A stretch of DNA of 64,000 nucleotides. It comes from Ruminococcus sp. GTDB lineage: Bacteria; Bacillota; Clostridia; Oscillospirales; Ruminococcaceae. The translations under genes and the position numbers were made by a program. Numbering within the stretch: the stretch's first letter is position 1; every line of letters starts with the position of its first letter. The DNA is taken from positions 1 to 64,000 of the forward strand of contig JAHZHC010000020.1 in the NCBI GenBank assembly GCA_019420505.1. The letters run 5' to 3'. The notes below the pieces were generated by a model. That model saw nothing but the letters and a program-made list of their open reading frames with translations, ran no database searches and had not been told where the DNA came from. This document shows, piece after piece, positions 55,178 through 64,000 of the stretch.

Positions 55178-57790
55178 TTATTTGCCGTAGTAAGCCTTAA
55201 GGTAAATTTCCTTGATTTCGCTCATAAGAGGATATCTTGGGTTAGCACCTGTACACTGGTCGTCGAATGCGTCTTCAACCATATTATCCAATGTGTCAAG
55301 GAAGTACTGCTCGTCTACACCGTAATCAGCAATAGTTTTCTTAATGCCTACAGTTTCCTTAAGATCTTCAATGCCCTTGATGAAGTTGTTAAGTGTATCT
55401 TCATCATTTTTTCCTGTAAATCCGCAGAAGTTAGCACATTCAACATATCTCTCAAGAGTGTGAGGATACTTATACTGTGAGAAAGTACCCATCTTGCGAG
55501 GCTTAGGATCAGCATTATACTTCATGATCTCTGTGATAAGAAGTGCGTTAGCAACACCGTGAGGCAGGTGGTGATAAGAACCGAGTTTATGAGCCATTGA
55601 ATGACAAACACCCAGGAATGCATTAGCAAATGCCATACCAGCCATTGTTGAAGCATTAGCCATTTTTTCACGGGCTTCAACGTCTGTCTGTCCGTTTTCA
55701 TAAGCTCTTGGAAGGTATGTGAAGATATTCTTCATAGCCTTGAGCGCAATACCGTCTGTATAGTCAGTAGCCATTACTGAAGCATAAGCCTCAAGTGCAT
55801 GTGTCAATGCGTCAATACCTGATGCAGAAGTCAATCCCTTAGGAGCGCTCATCATCATATCAGTATCAATAATAGCCATGTTAGGCATCAGCTCATAGTC
55901 AGCCAAAGGATACTTTGTACCTGTCTTTTCATCTGTAATAACAGCAAACGGAGTAACCTCAGAACCTGTACCTGAAGATGTAGGAACTGCAATAAAGTAT
56001 GCCTTTTCACCCATTTTAGGGAATGTATATACTCTCTTACGGATATCAATAAATCTCATAGCCATATCCATAAAGTCAGCTTCCGGATGCTCATACATTA
56101 CCCACATAATCTTAGCTGCGTCCATTGCCGAACCGCCGCCGATCGCAATAATGCAGTCAGGCTCAAATGCTCTCATTGCCTTAGTACCTTCAATAGCACA
56201 AGCAAGAGTCGGGTCAGGAGCAACATCAAAGAATGTTTCATGAATAATACCCATAGAGTCGAGCTTGTCAGTTACAGCCTTAGTATATCCATTCTTATAA
56301 AGGAATTGGTCTGTTACAATAAATGCCTTCTTTTTACCCATTACGTTCTTCAATTCGTCAAGGGCAACAGGGAGACAACCTTTTTTAAAGTATACCTTTT
56401 CAGGCGCTCTGAACCAAAGCATATTCTCTCTCCTCTCAGCGACTGTCTTAATATTCAAAAGATGCTTAATACCTACGTTCTCAGAAACGGAGTTTCCTCC
56501 CCAAGAACCGCAGCCCAATGTGAGAGACGGAGCAAAGTCAAAGTTGTAAAGATCTCCGATACCGCCCAAAGATGATGGAGTATTGATAACCAGACGGCAT
56601 GTTTTCATTCTTTCAGCAAATTTGTTTAGCTTTTCTCTTTCATTTATATTATCTATCCAAAGAACGGAAGTATGTCCCAAACCGCCGTTATTTACAAGCA
56701 ATGTTTCTGCAATGTCAAGAGAATCGTCAAAATCCTTTGATTTATACATGCCAAGAATTGTTGTTAGCTTTTCGTGACCGAAAGCCTCTTCAGTATCAGT
56801 ACTTGTAGCTTCACCGATAAGAACCTTTGTATCTTCAGGAACTTCAAAACCTGCCATCTTAGCAATAGTTACAGGACGCTGACCAACGATTTTCGCATTA
56901 AGAGCACCGTTAATAAGCATTGTACTTCTGATTTTATCAGCTTCTTCTCCTTTAAGGAAATAGCAGCCTCTTTTAATAAATTCCTTTTTAACTTCATTAT
57001 AAATGCTCTTATCAGCAATAACTGTCTGCTCTGTTGCACAGATCATACCGTTGTCAAAAGTCTTGGAATGAATAATAGAGCTTACAGCAGTTACAATATC
57101 AGCTGAAGCATCGATAATTGCTGACGCATTACCGGCACCAACACCGAGAGCAGGAGTTCCTGATGAATAAGCAGCCTTAACCATTCCCGGGCCGCCTGTA
57201 GCAAGAATAGTATCAGACTCTCTCATGATCATATTTGTAAGATCAATAGACGGAACATCGATCCATCCGATAATACCCTTAGGTGCACCGGCCTCTACAG
57301 CAGCGTCATAAACAATCTTAGCTGCGGCAATTGTACAGTTTTTAGCACGTGGGTGAGGAGAAATAATAATACCGTTTCTTGTTTTAAGACAAACAAGTGT
57401 CTTGAAAATAGCAGTTGATGTAGGGTTTGTTGTTGGAATTACAGCACCGATAAGACCAATCGGTTCATAAAGCCTCATTGTACCATATGCTTTGTTTTCC
57501 TCAAAAACTCCGCAAGTCTGAACATTTTTATAAGCATTATAGATATGCTCAGCAGCATAGTTATTCTTAATAACCTTATCTTCAACAATTCCCATACCTG
57601 TTTCTTCAACAGCCATTTTTGCCAATGGAATTCTTGCTTTGTTTGCAGCAATTGCAGCAGCCTTAAAAATTTTATCAACCTGTTCCTGTGTATAGGTTGC
57701 AAAAATTTCCTGAGCAGCTTTTACTTCAGCTATCTTTGCTTCAAGAGCTTCAACGCTGTCAACCAAAATCGGTGTTTCGTTCTTAGCCAT
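55178..57790 (-). CDS. adhE: Bifunctional acetaldehyde-CoA/alcohol dehydrogenase AdhE
   Basis: This 870-residue fusion makes ethanol from acetyl-CoA in fermentation. Residues 1-430 are the CoA-acylating aldehyde dehydrogenase with the catalytic Cys in GMICATEQ. Residues 450-870 are the Fe-dependent alcohol dehydrogenase with IAIGGGSAMDAAK, GTGSEVTPFAV and the metal-ligand helix LGVCHSMAHKLGSYHHLPHG. AdhE forms spirosomes. The start is ATG 57790 after GGAGG; the five codons upstream overlap the ribosome site. Redox control by Rex is expected in such organisms, but only half-site-like TTGTTAA was seen in the leader. Confidence 0.97.
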   Translation of the reverse strand: MAKNETPILVDSVEALEAKIAEVKAAQEIFATYTQEQVDKIFKAAAIAANKARIPLAKMAVEETGMGIVEDKVIKNNYAAEHIYNAYKNVQTCGVFEENKAYGTMRLYEPIGLIGAVIPTTNPTSTAIFKTLVCLKTRNGIIISPHPRAKNCTIAAAKIVYDAAVEAGAPKGIIGWIDVPSIDLTNMIMRESDTILATGGPGMVKAAYSSGTPALGVGAGNASAIIDASADIVTAVSSIIHSKTFDNGMICATEQTVIADKSIYNEVKKEFIKRGCYFLKGEEADKIRSTMLINGALNAKIVGQRPVTIAKMAGFEVPEDTKVLIGEATSTDTEEAFGHEKLTTILGMYKSKDFDDSLDIAETLLVNNGGLGHTSVLWIDNINEREKLNKFAERMKTCRLVINTPSSLGGIGDLYNFDFAPSLTLGCGSWGGNSVSENVGIKHLLNIKTVAERRENMLWFRAPEKVYFKKGCLPVALDELKNVMGKKKAFIVTDQFLYKNGYTKAVTDKLDSMGIIHETFFDVAPDPTLACAIEGTKAMRAFEPDCIIAIGGGSAMDAAKIMWVMYEHPEADFMDMAMRFIDIRKRVYTFPKMGEKAYFIAVPTSSGTGSEVTPFAVITDEKTGTKYPLADYELMPNMAIIDTDMMMSAPKGLTSASGIDALTHALEAYASVMATDYTDGIALKAMKNIFTYLPRAYENGQTDVEAREKMANASTMAGMAFANAFLGVCHSMAHKLGSYHHLPHGVANALLITEIMKYNADPKPRKMGTFSQYKYPHTLERYVECANFCGFTGKNDEDTLNNFIKGIEDLKETVGIKKTIADYGVDEQYFLDTLDNMVEDAFDDQCTGANPRYPLMSEIKEIYLKAYYGK

Positions 57791-57911
57791 AAAATAAACC
57801 TCCAAAAAATATTTTTTAGCCTACAATTATTATAATAGGATAATTGATTCCTCTTTCACATCACAGATTATTAACAAAATCCGATAACGCTTCTGACTTA
57901 TCCTACAATAT

Positions 57912-57940
57912 ATTATATCCGTTTGTTATTTTTTTGTCAA
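57912..57940 (-). promoter_or_regulatory. adhE promoter
   Basis: TTGACA, 17 bp and TATAAT on the minus strand: perfect boxes, as fits a very highly expressed gene. The leader is about 115 bases. Confidence 0.9.
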
Positions 57941-58176
57941 TCTGCTAACCTAACAGCTTTTTTATTATTTTTCGCTCTTTTATTATGTATTATACACAAA
58001 CAGCGTTTATATTTTTAGAAGAATTAAACAATTAAGTTTCGTCAAAATGCACAAATAAAATTAATGCATTTTAATTTAATATCCATTTGTCTATGTTTTA
58101 ACAATATTTAAAATTGTATTTTTTATTAACAAATATTAAATAATAATAAAACATTTGTGAAAATAACGAAAATACC
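57941..58176. other. AT-rich divergent spacer
   Basis: No gene. An imperfect dyad CAATATTTAAAATTG (58102-58116) and scattered TTAACAA half-sites are present; a complete Rex box (TTGTTAA-N4-TTAACAA) is not. Confidence 0.4.
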
Positions 58177-58205
58177 TTGACATATACAAAAACACGTAGT
58201 ATAAT
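58177..58205 (+). promoter_or_regulatory. Promoter of the APH-fold gene
   Basis: TTGACA, 17 bp and TATAAT, about 113 bases before ATG 58318. Confidence 0.88.
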
Positions 58206-58317
58206 ATAGACAGCAAAAAACAAATGATATTTTGACGTTATTTTTAACAAATAAATTTCCGCTAAATGTTGAAAATTGTTTTTTTAGTTATAATTCATGA
58301 AAAGGGAGAGTATTTTT

Positions 58318-59076
58318 ATGGAACTTAAAAATTTTATTGCCGAAGGTACAATTTATGATGTTTATGAATCCGACGGTATGGCTGTAAGACTTTACAAAAA
58401 GCCTGAATACAAAGAAAAATGTTTATATGCGGCTCTTACCCATGCCCGTGTTGAAACTACACTTTGTCATTCTTCAATTAAAATGCCTATTATTCATGAT
58501 GTATCTGTTATTGATGGAAAATGGGCTATAACAATGGATTGGATCAAAGGCAAAACAATGGCTGAGCTTATTGCCGAAAACCCATCCAAGGCTGACGCTT
58601 ATATTAATAAGATGGTTGAAATTCAGTGTGAAATTCATCAGCAATATATGCCTCTTCTTTCAAAGCTTAAGGACAAAATGTCACGTCAGATCAAATCCTT
58701 GGCACAGATTGACGAGATTAAGAAATATGAGCTTCTTACACGTCTTGATTCAATGCCAAAACATATAAAGCTATGTCACAATAATCTGGAACCGAAAAAC
58801 ATTATTATCAATGATGACGGCGTTTATGTAATTGACTGGGGTTCTGCACGTCAGGGCAATGCTTCCGCAGACGTTGCAAAAACATATCTTCTCCTTTCAC
58901 TGCATCATCCGGAATTAGCTGATACTTATCTTGATAAGTACTGTCAGGCAACAGGAACTTCAAAAAGATATGTACAGGCATGGCTGCCGATTGTTGCAGC
59001 TGCACAGCTTGACAAGCATATTGAATCTGAAAAAGAATTTCTTTTAAAATGGATCGATGTTGTTGATTACGATTAA
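58318..59076 (+). CDS. Aminoglycoside phosphotransferase-fold protein with altered catalytic loop
   Basis: This 252-residue protein is read from ATG 58318 (GGGAGAG upstream; ATG 58297 has no ribosome site). The N-lobe is small (IAEGTIYDVYESDGMAVRLYKK, with a Lys/Arg strand) and the C-lobe has the Brenner-type loop LCHNNLEPKN (H154, N156, N161) and VIDWGSA (D173). In active members the loop reads HxDxxxxN; here the catalytic Asp is Asn (N156). The protein may therefore be a pseudokinase or use another base. Related Clostridia/Fibrobacter paralogues have no known substrate. It is monocistronic. Confidence 0.82.
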   Translation: MELKNFIAEGTIYDVYESDGMAVRLYKKPEYKEKCLYAALTHARVETTLCHSSIKMPIIHDVSVIDGKWAITMDWIKGKTMAELIAENPSKADAYINKMVEIQCEIHQQYMPLLSKLKDKMSRQIKSLAQIDEIKKYELLTRLDSMPKHIKLCHNNLEPKNIIINDDGVYVIDWGSARQGNASADVAKTYLLLSLHHPELADTYLDKYCQATGTSKRYVQAWLPIVAAAQLDKHIESEKEFLLKWIDVVDYD

Positions 59077-59120
59077 TATCTGTTTGTTGAAAACTTCAAT
59101 ATTTTAACCTTCTAATGCAG

Positions 59121-59150
59121 AGAGGCTGTTCTGAACGAACAGTCTTTTTG
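59121..59150 (+). terminator. Terminator of the APH-fold gene
   Basis: An AGGCTGTTC/GAACAGTCT stem followed by five T residues. Confidence 0.82.
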
Positions 59151-59351
59151 CATTTTTGTATATTAAGTTGATAATTCTTTAGTAAAATTATCCTATAAAA
59201 GCATTTTTAATGTTACATTAATTGTAACAAGCGTAGTTTTTTATGAAAAACAAGAAATTTTTCTTTACAGTGATAATATATTATGATATAATTAAAAACT
59301 GTGATTAAAAAAATAACCTGTTAAATATAAATGCTTTGGAGGATAATGATA

Positions 59352-59843
59352 GTGAAAAAATTTATTATTTGCATTATTATTTCATGCTCTGCTCTCATAT
59401 GTGCTGCATGTGACAAACAATCAGACCTTACTGATAATAAAATTCTTAACGGCAATGAAAAACATTCTGATGCCGAAAGCAGTCTTTCAGAATTTATTAC
59501 AGAGATTTCAAAAGAAAATTTTATAGAAATCCCAAATGACGCAATGGATTCTTTCAATTATGTTTCTAAGGCATCAAAAGTAATTTATAACGATATCGCC
59601 GGCAAACGAATGTATGGCTATAAGGGTATTCAGAAAGTTAACGGCAAGGATTGTCACATATTCACTATATACAGTGAAATAGGCGAAGAAAGAATAAAAG
59701 CAGGTTCTCTCGCAAAATATATTAAAGGCAATGATTTATATGTGTTAGACAACACAACAGGTAAATATTCAAACGCAGTTTTCTCTGCTAAAAATGATGA
59801 CTCCTGGGCTAACACCCCAACAGCTGCACTTGCGAAAAATTAA
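59352..59843 (+). CDS. Small predicted lipoprotein
   Basis: A protein of about 163 residues read from GTG 59352, nine bases after GGAGG; in-frame ATG codons at 59346 and 59331 are too close to or before that site. The signal KKFIICIIISCSALICAAC ends in a plausible lipobox (Cys at about 20). The mature part has a polar linker rich in Ser, Glu and Asn and a small domain with GKRMYGYKGIQKVNGKDCHIF. Family unknown. It sits alone between terminators, just upstream of dpaAB but outside that operon. Confidence 0.72.
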   Translation: MKKFIICIIISCSALICAACDKQSDLTDNKILNGNEKHSDAESSLSEFITEISKENFIEIPNDAMDSFNYVSKASKVIYNDIAGKRMYGYKGIQKVNGKDCHIFTIYSEIGEERIKAGSLAKYIKGNDLYVLDNTTGKYSNAVFSAKNDDSWANTPTAALAKN

Positions 59844-59863
59844 TTAATTGATTTTATAATATA

Positions 59864-59899
59864 AAACCGCTCTGATTAACAAACAGAGCGGTCTTTTTA
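59864..59899 (+). terminator. Terminator before dpaAB
   Basis: ACCGCTCTG/CAGAGCGGT with a nine-base loop and a T run. It separates dpaA from vegetative transcription. Confidence 0.9.
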
Positions 59900-59902
59900 T
59901 TC

Positions 59903-59929
59903 ACTAAAGTAAGCCTTTGGCATATAATA
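59903..59929 (+). promoter_or_regulatory. Sigma-K-like promoter of dpaAB
   Basis: AC (59903-59904), 16 bp and CATATAATA (59921-59929) match the mother-cell sigma-K consensus AC-N16-CATANNNTA exactly. spoVF (dpaAB) is sigma-K-controlled in B. subtilis. Confidence 0.78.
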
Positions 59930-59960
59930 AAATGTAAGCTGAAAAATCGGAGGTTTCTTT

Positions 59961-60818
59961 ATGAATAACACTGTATTCTTATGTGCAGGCGGGGACGCTC
60001 GTCAAATATATATGAGCAAATATCTTACTCAATATGGTACGGTTTACACATACGGCATTGACTGCTATGGAGAAAAAATAATAAATCTTGACGATATTTC
60101 TGCGATGACTGAAAAAGCAGATATACTAGTACTTCCGTTAATGAAAACCGGAGATTTGGAGTTTTTTACTGACAACGGCAGAAAAATAAGATGCGAAGAA
60201 CTAATTTCCCGCCTTAAAAATAAAGCCATCGTCACGGGTGGTCGGCTCAGCACAAATCAAATAGAATATTTTTCTGCTCTTGGATTTGATGTTACTGATT
60301 ATTTTAAAAGAGAAGAATTAGTCATAAAGAACTGCATACCTACAGCAGAAGGAACTTTACAGCTTGCCATGCAGGAAATGGCGAGCACAATTAACGGCAG
60401 CCGTGTTCTGATTATAGGATACGGCAGAGTGGGAAAAGCCTGTGCAAAGCTTTTCAATGCCGCAGGAGCTGATACCGTATGCACCGCCCGACGTCTGTCA
60501 TCTTTAGCTGAAGCAGAAAATTACGGTATTTCTGCTTTCCATACAGATGAACTTTTCGGACACATTGACAGCTTCGATTTAATTATAAACACTGTTCCCG
60601 CATTAATACTTGACAAATCATTACTAAGCGCTGTTGCGAAGGACACACTCATAATAGATCTGGCATCTATGCCCGGAGGAGTAGACTTTAAAGCAGCTTC
60701 AAAAATGAACAAAAAAGTCCTGCATGCTTTATCTTTACCGGGAAAAGTCGCCCCTGTCACCAGTGGAGAAATTATAGCGCAGGCGGTCAAAAACATTCTG
60801 ACAGAAAGGGGTGGTTAA
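59961..60818 (+). CDS. dpaA: Dipicolinate synthase subunit A
   Basis: With DpaB, this 285-residue subunit oxidises dihydrodipicolinate to dipicolinic acid, the spore core chelator. An N-terminal flavodoxin-like region (VFLCAGGDARQIYMSKYL) is followed by a NAD(P) Rossmann domain (VLIIGYGRVGKACAKLF, about 150-170). Ribosome site GGAGG. The stop directly abuts dpaB. Confidence 0.95.
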   Translation: MNNTVFLCAGGDARQIYMSKYLTQYGTVYTYGIDCYGEKIINLDDISAMTEKADILVLPLMKTGDLEFFTDNGRKIRCEELISRLKNKAIVTGGRLSTNQIEYFSALGFDVTDYFKREELVIKNCIPTAEGTLQLAMQEMASTINGSRVLIIGYGRVGKACAKLFNAAGADTVCTARRLSSLAEAENYGISAFHTDELFGHIDSFDLIINTVPALILDKSLLSAVAKDTLIIDLASMPGGVDFKAASKMNKKVLHALSLPGKVAPVTSGEIIAQAVKNILTERGG

Positions 60819-61400
60819 ATGTCGCTTTCAGGACTGAAAATAGGTTTTGGTATGTGCGGTTCGTTCTGTACTTTTGAAAAAGCTTTTCAAGCTGCAGAAA
60901 CACTTTCCCGAACGGGTGCAGACATAATTCCGATAATGTCTTTTAATGCATCAAACATCTCAACCCGTTTCGGAACCGCCGAGCAAAACCGAACCAAGCT
61001 TAAAACTATTTGCGGTCACGACATTATAGATTCCATAGAGGCGGCTGAGCCAATAGGCCCGAAAAAACTGCTTGACATACTTGTTGTTGCCCCCTGCACC
61101 GCTAATACTCTTGCAAAGCTGGCATTAGGGATAACCGATACTCCGGTTACAATGGCTGTAAAATCACATCTCAGAAACAGCAAACCTGTTGTCATAGCTG
61201 TTTCCACAAATGACGCTCTTGCCGGCTGTGCAAAAAACATTGGCATGCTCCAAAATTATAAAAATTACTATTTCGTGCCATACTCACAAGATAACTTCCG
61301 GAGCAAACCCAATTCAATTGTTGCTGATTTCAGCAAAATTTCTGAAACAATCGAAGCCGCCATTGAGGGCAGACAGCTTCAGCCAATACTTGCAGTATAA
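60819..61400 (+). CDS. dpaB: Dipicolinate synthase subunit B (flavoprotein)
   Basis: This 193-residue flavoprotein-family subunit has the phosphopantothenoyl-Cys decarboxylase-like fold: KIGFGMCGSFCTFEKAF at the start and VVAPCTANTLAKLALGITDTPV. It starts immediately after the dpaA stop, so the two are translated together. The product enters the forespore through SpoVA proteins such as those encoded at 50472-51875. Confidence 0.95.
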   Translation: MSLSGLKIGFGMCGSFCTFEKAFQAAETLSRTGADIIPIMSFNASNISTRFGTAEQNRTKLKTICGHDIIDSIEAAEPIGPKKLLDILVVAPCTANTLAKLALGITDTPVTMAVKSHLRNSKPVVIAVSTNDALAGCAKNIGMLQNYKNYYFVPYSQDNFRSKPNSIVADFSKISETIEAAIEGRQLQPILAV

Positions 61401-61402
61401 TT

Positions 61403-61436
61403 AAAGGACGAACAACTAAGTTCGTCCTTTATTTTT
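61403..61436. terminator. Terminator shared by dpaB and fprA
   Basis: An AAAGGACGAAC stem and complement with a six-base loop and T run lies between the convergent genes. Confidence 0.9.
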
Positions 61437-61437
61437 A

Positions 61438-62604
61438 TTATTTAACTGTAAGCTTATCAGCAAGCTCTTCAAGCGCTTTTTCAGAATCAGGCTTGAGTGT
61501 AGACTTGATCGTAACTATACCGTCAATCAGATTGATATTTTTATAAGTTTCAATTATCGCTTTCATTGTTCTTCCGGCCGTCGGTGCCCATGAACCGTTT
61601 TCCACTATAGCAATTGTTCTGTTCTGATAGCCTTTAGACTTCAGATGATTAAGGAAATCTTCCATTACAGGGAAAACTCCTCCGTCATAAGACGCTGAAG
61701 CAACGACCAATCTGTCATAACGGAATGCATCTTCAATAACCTCCGCCATATCCTCACGTGACAAATCACTGACAACAACCTTTTCCGCACCCTTTGCCGC
61801 AAGCATTTCACCCAGCTTTTCAGCAGCCTTTGCAGTATTTCCGTGAATTGAAGCATAAGCCACAAGCACGCCCTTATCCTCAGGCTCATAGCTTGACCAT
61901 GTATTATACTTATCAACATAATAACCAAGATTTTCTTTGAGGAGCGGACCATGCAAAGGCAATATCATTTTAATATCAAGACCTGCAGCTTTTTTTAACA
62001 GACCCTGAACCTGCATTCCATATTTACCAACAATATTAAAATAATATCTTCTTGCTTCACAAGCCCAATCCTCGTCTGTATCCAATGTGCCGAATTTTCC
62101 GAAACCATCGGCGGAAAACAGAAGCTTTTCACTTTGCTCATAAGTAACCATTACCTCAGGCCAATGAATCATCGGAGCCATTATAAACTGTAAGGTATGC
62201 GAACCGAGTGAAAGCGTATCTCCCTCCTTAACATTAATCGTTCTCTCAGAAAAATCGAAGTCAAAGAACTGTGCCATCATAACAAATGTTTTTGCATTTC
62301 CGACAATTTTCATATCAGGATATTTTTCTGCAAGCTTCTGTATATTAGATGAATGGTCAGGCTCCATATGCTGTACAACGAGATAATCAACCGAACGTCC
62401 ATCAAGCGCTTTATCCAGATTTTCAAACCATACATCAGTCACTCTGTTATCAACAGTATCCATTACCGCAACCTTTTCGTCAAGGATTACATAGGAATTA
62501 TAAGCCATTCCGTTAGGCACAACATACTGACTTTCAAACAGGTCAATATTCTTATCATCTGCACCAATATAAATTACAGAATCAGAAATTTTCACATCTT
62601 TCAT
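61438..62604 (-). CDS. fprA: Flavodiiron protein (FprA family)
   Basis: This 388-residue enzyme reduces O2 (or NO) to protect an anaerobe. Residues 1-245 are the metallo-beta-lactamase-like diiron domain with ligands in HMEPDH (H79, E81, D83, H84), H147, D166 and a His in LPLHGP. Residues 250-388 are a flavodoxin domain (VAYASIHGNTAKAAEKLG, SASYDGGVFPVMEDFL). All metal ligands are present, so it should be active. Single-gene unit. Confidence 0.96.
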   Translation of the reverse strand: MKDVKISDSVIYIGADDKNIDLFESQYVVPNGMAYNSYVILDEKVAVMDTVDNRVTDVWFENLDKALDGRSVDYLVVQHMEPDHSSNIQKLAEKYPDMKIVGNAKTFVMMAQFFDFDFSERTINVKEGDTLSLGSHTLQFIMAPMIHWPEVMVTYEQSEKLLFSADGFGKFGTLDTDEDWACEARRYYFNIVGKYGMQVQGLLKKAAGLDIKMILPLHGPLLKENLGYYVDKYNTWSSYEPEDKGVLVAYASIHGNTAKAAEKLGEMLAAKGAEKVVVSDLSREDMAEVIEDAFRYDRLVVASASYDGGVFPVMEDFLNHLKSKGYQNRTIAIVENGSWAPTAGRTMKAIIETYKNINLIDGIVTIKSTLKPDSEKALEELADKLTVK

Positions 62605-62768
62605 ATTAATTTCCTCCCAGGCAAAATAATTTTAAAATTATTATACCACCGTAGTATATTTTTGTCAACAAACAACATAGTTTTCTATGAATTAAGCAAA
62701 AATTCATTAATAAATTAAAATCATTTGTTATAATAAACATATCAGCAATGCAGGGAGGCAGTTTAAAA

Positions 62769-63539
62769 ATGACAGTAATAAATATCATATTTGCAGTTGA
62801 GGTAATACTTTTATCATGGTTTTTAGTATCCCTTCCCCGCATCTGCATCGGAAATATTGCAGGTTTTTTTATGACCACTCTGCTCTTTTTCACAACGGGA
62901 TATTACAAGGAAATAAGCGAATTTATAATTGACATAGGTCAAAGTTATACAGGTAAATTTTTAATAATTATAATATTTGTTTTAATTGCCAGTGCCTTGG
63001 TTTATTTGATTGTTCTCACGGTTCTTATGATCAAAGCAAAAAATAATTATCCTGAAACCGCCTGCACTGTAATTGTTCTCGGATGCCGTGTAAAAAACGG
63101 CTTGCCTACAAGAATGCTTAGAAAACGTCTGGATTGTGCATTCGAATATTTAAATAAAAATCCTGAAAGCTGCTGCATTTTATCAGGAGGAAAAGGTGAT
63201 GACGAGATAATCTCGGAAGCTGAAGCCATGTATAGATATTTATTAAACAAAGGCATAACCTCAGAAAGACTCATAAAAGAAAATAAATCAACTTCCACAA
63301 AAGAAAATATAAAATTCTCAATGAATATTATAGCCGACCTTGGAATTATACCGCAAATTGCAGTTGTTACTGACGGCTTTCATCAGTTCAGAGCACATCT
63401 TATTGCAAAAAATCAAGGAATAACGGCATTCGCTGTTTCTGCACAAACCGAACCAAGATACATCTTTATTTATTGGATTCGTGAATGGATTGCAATTACT
63501 GTTATGCTAATAAAAACACTTATAAAGCGTCCCTGCTGA
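62769..63539 (+). CDS. YdcF/SanA-type DUF218 membrane protein
   Basis: This 256-residue protein is read from ATG 62769, ten bases after AGGGAGG. Three N-terminal membrane helices (about 1-95) precede a DUF218 domain (CTVIVLGCRVKNGLPTRMLRKRLD, LSGGKGDDEIISEAEAMYRYL, STKENIKFS, VTDGFHQFRA). E. coli relatives include YdcF, which binds SAM, and SanA/ElyC linked to envelope integrity. The activity of this one is unknown; the domain may face either side. Confidence 0.88.
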   Translation: MTVINIIFAVEVILLSWFLVSLPRICIGNIAGFFMTTLLFFTTGYYKEISEFIIDIGQSYTGKFLIIIIFVLIASALVYLIVLTVLMIKAKNNYPETACTVIVLGCRVKNGLPTRMLRKRLDCAFEYLNKNPESCCILSGGKGDDEIISEAEAMYRYLLNKGITSERLIKENKSTSTKENIKFSMNIIADLGIIPQIAVVTDGFHQFRAHLIAKNQGITAFAVSAQTEPRYIFIYWIREWIAITVMLIKTLIKRPC

Positions 63540-63546
63540 CAAAACG

Positions 63547-63575
63547 TTGCAATATAAGAGAAAATATGCTATAAT
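63547..63575 (+). promoter_or_regulatory. Promoter of the MATE gene
   Basis: TTGCAA, 17 bp and TATAAT, 53 bases before the ATG, so the transporter need not depend on the upstream gene. Confidence 0.8.
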
Positions 63576-63628
63576 AAAGGACGTGTTGACGAAAAATGAT
63601 GTTTAATGATGAAAGGAATGTATAAAAA

Positions 63629-64000
63629 ATGAGCGCAAGTGCGGCTAAAGAAAATAAAATGGGCGTTCAGCCTGTTAATAAGCTTCTGCTGTCTATGTCT
63701 CTGCCTATAATGGTTTCTATGATTATTCAGGCGCTGTATAATATAGTTGACAGTATTTTTGTATCTAAAATAAGCGAAAACGCATTTACTGCGGTATCTC
63801 TTGCTTTTCCTGTACAAAATCTTATGATTGCACTGGGAGCAGGCACAGGCGTCGGAATAAACGCATTGCTGTCAAAATCATTAGGTGAAAAAAATTTTGA
63901 ACGTGCAAATAAGGCGGCTCGTAACGGAATCTTCTTAACTTTTATTAATTTTATTATTTTTATTGTTTTTGGTTTATTCTTTACAGAAATGTTTTTCAAA
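63629..64000 (+). CDS. MATE-family efflux transporter, partial
   Basis: The first 124 codons of a multidrug and toxin extrusion transporter. The opening LLLSMSLPIMVSMIIQALYNIVDSIFVSKI and GAGTGVGINALLSKSLGEK are typical of the NorM/DinF branch. It exports cationic or other small compounds by ion antiport. The start is ATG 63629 after AAAGGAATG; the gene continues past the window edge. Confidence 0.9.
   Translation, partial: MSASAAKENKMGVQPVNKLLLSMSLPIMVSMIIQALYNIVDSIFVSKISENAFTAVSLAFPVQNLMIALGAGTGVGINALLSKSLGEKNFERANKAARNGIFLTFINFIIFIVFGLFFTEMFFK

Noticed and set aside
57791..58176. Rex operator controlling adhE
   Set aside because: Only half-sites such as TTGTTAA were seen; no full inverted repeat with the right spacing could be found.

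Overview
The window looks like chromosome of a low-GC, strictly anaerobic, spore-forming member of the Clostridia. An Oscillospiraceae/Ruminococcus-like host is my best guess (inference). The grounds are: a fermentative AdhE, an NADP-type GdhA and a flavodiiron protein; spore genes (CotF-type coat proteins, yabP-yabQ-divIC-yabR, spoVAD-spoVAE, dpaA-dpaB); a zinc-type S14; a KOW protein between map and infA; and a type-3 prolyl-tRNA synthetase.

Layout. (1) 1-5027 is the right end of an integrated element (prophage or related). A leftward early operon (hexapeptide-repeat protein, small membrane protein, two small HTH proteins) faces a rightward CI-like repressor plus ImmA protease across a three-operator switch. 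Next come a membrane-anchored coiled-coil/DUF4041/GIY-YIG-like nuclease (SNIPE-type anti-phage candidate), a tyrosine integrase, and an attachment site made of the 3' end of a tRNA gene. The left end and the intact tRNA lie outside the window. (2) 5028-10090: a small conserved peptide, two CotF-like coat proteins, a P-type cation ATPase behind a yybP-ykoY-type manganese riboswitch, a DUF1284 protein, and BioY under a BirA box. (3) 10091-18860: groES-groEL under CIRCE, an orphan OmpR-type response regulator, an ABC exporter pair, and an XRE regulator followed by two paralogous secreted proteins.

(4) 18898-35274 is one continuous leftward S10-spc-alpha ribosomal protein superoperon (rpsJ to rplQ). 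It has one strong promoter, a structured leader with an internal terminator-like hairpin, and an unexplained 248-bp hairpin-rich spacer between rplW and rplB. (5) 35349-43640: a lipoprotein and a hypothetical gene, the yabPQ-divIC-yabR sporulation/division cluster, a DtxR-family regulator that lacks the usual metal ligands, an SGNH esterase lipoprotein behind a structured leader, a Cys/Gly-rich 43-residue peptide, and a ClpC-like unfoldase. (6) 43723-64000: proS, a ROK regulator, a YdbC/PC4 protein, a flippase, an AEC carrier, spoVAD-spoVAE, an HTH/zinc-ribbon membrane protein, queH, gdhA, adhE, an APH-fold protein with an altered catalytic Asp, a lipoprotein, dpaAB behind a sigma-K-like promoter, a flavodiiron protein, a YdcF-type protein, and a MATE transporter cut by the window edge.

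How it fits together. Most of the window is core chromosome in short, well-terminated transcription units. Novelty is concentrated in the element at the left end and in the non-coding leaders (ATPase, S10, rplW-rplB, SGNH). All function calls come from reading the sequence and from family knowledge; no database search was run.
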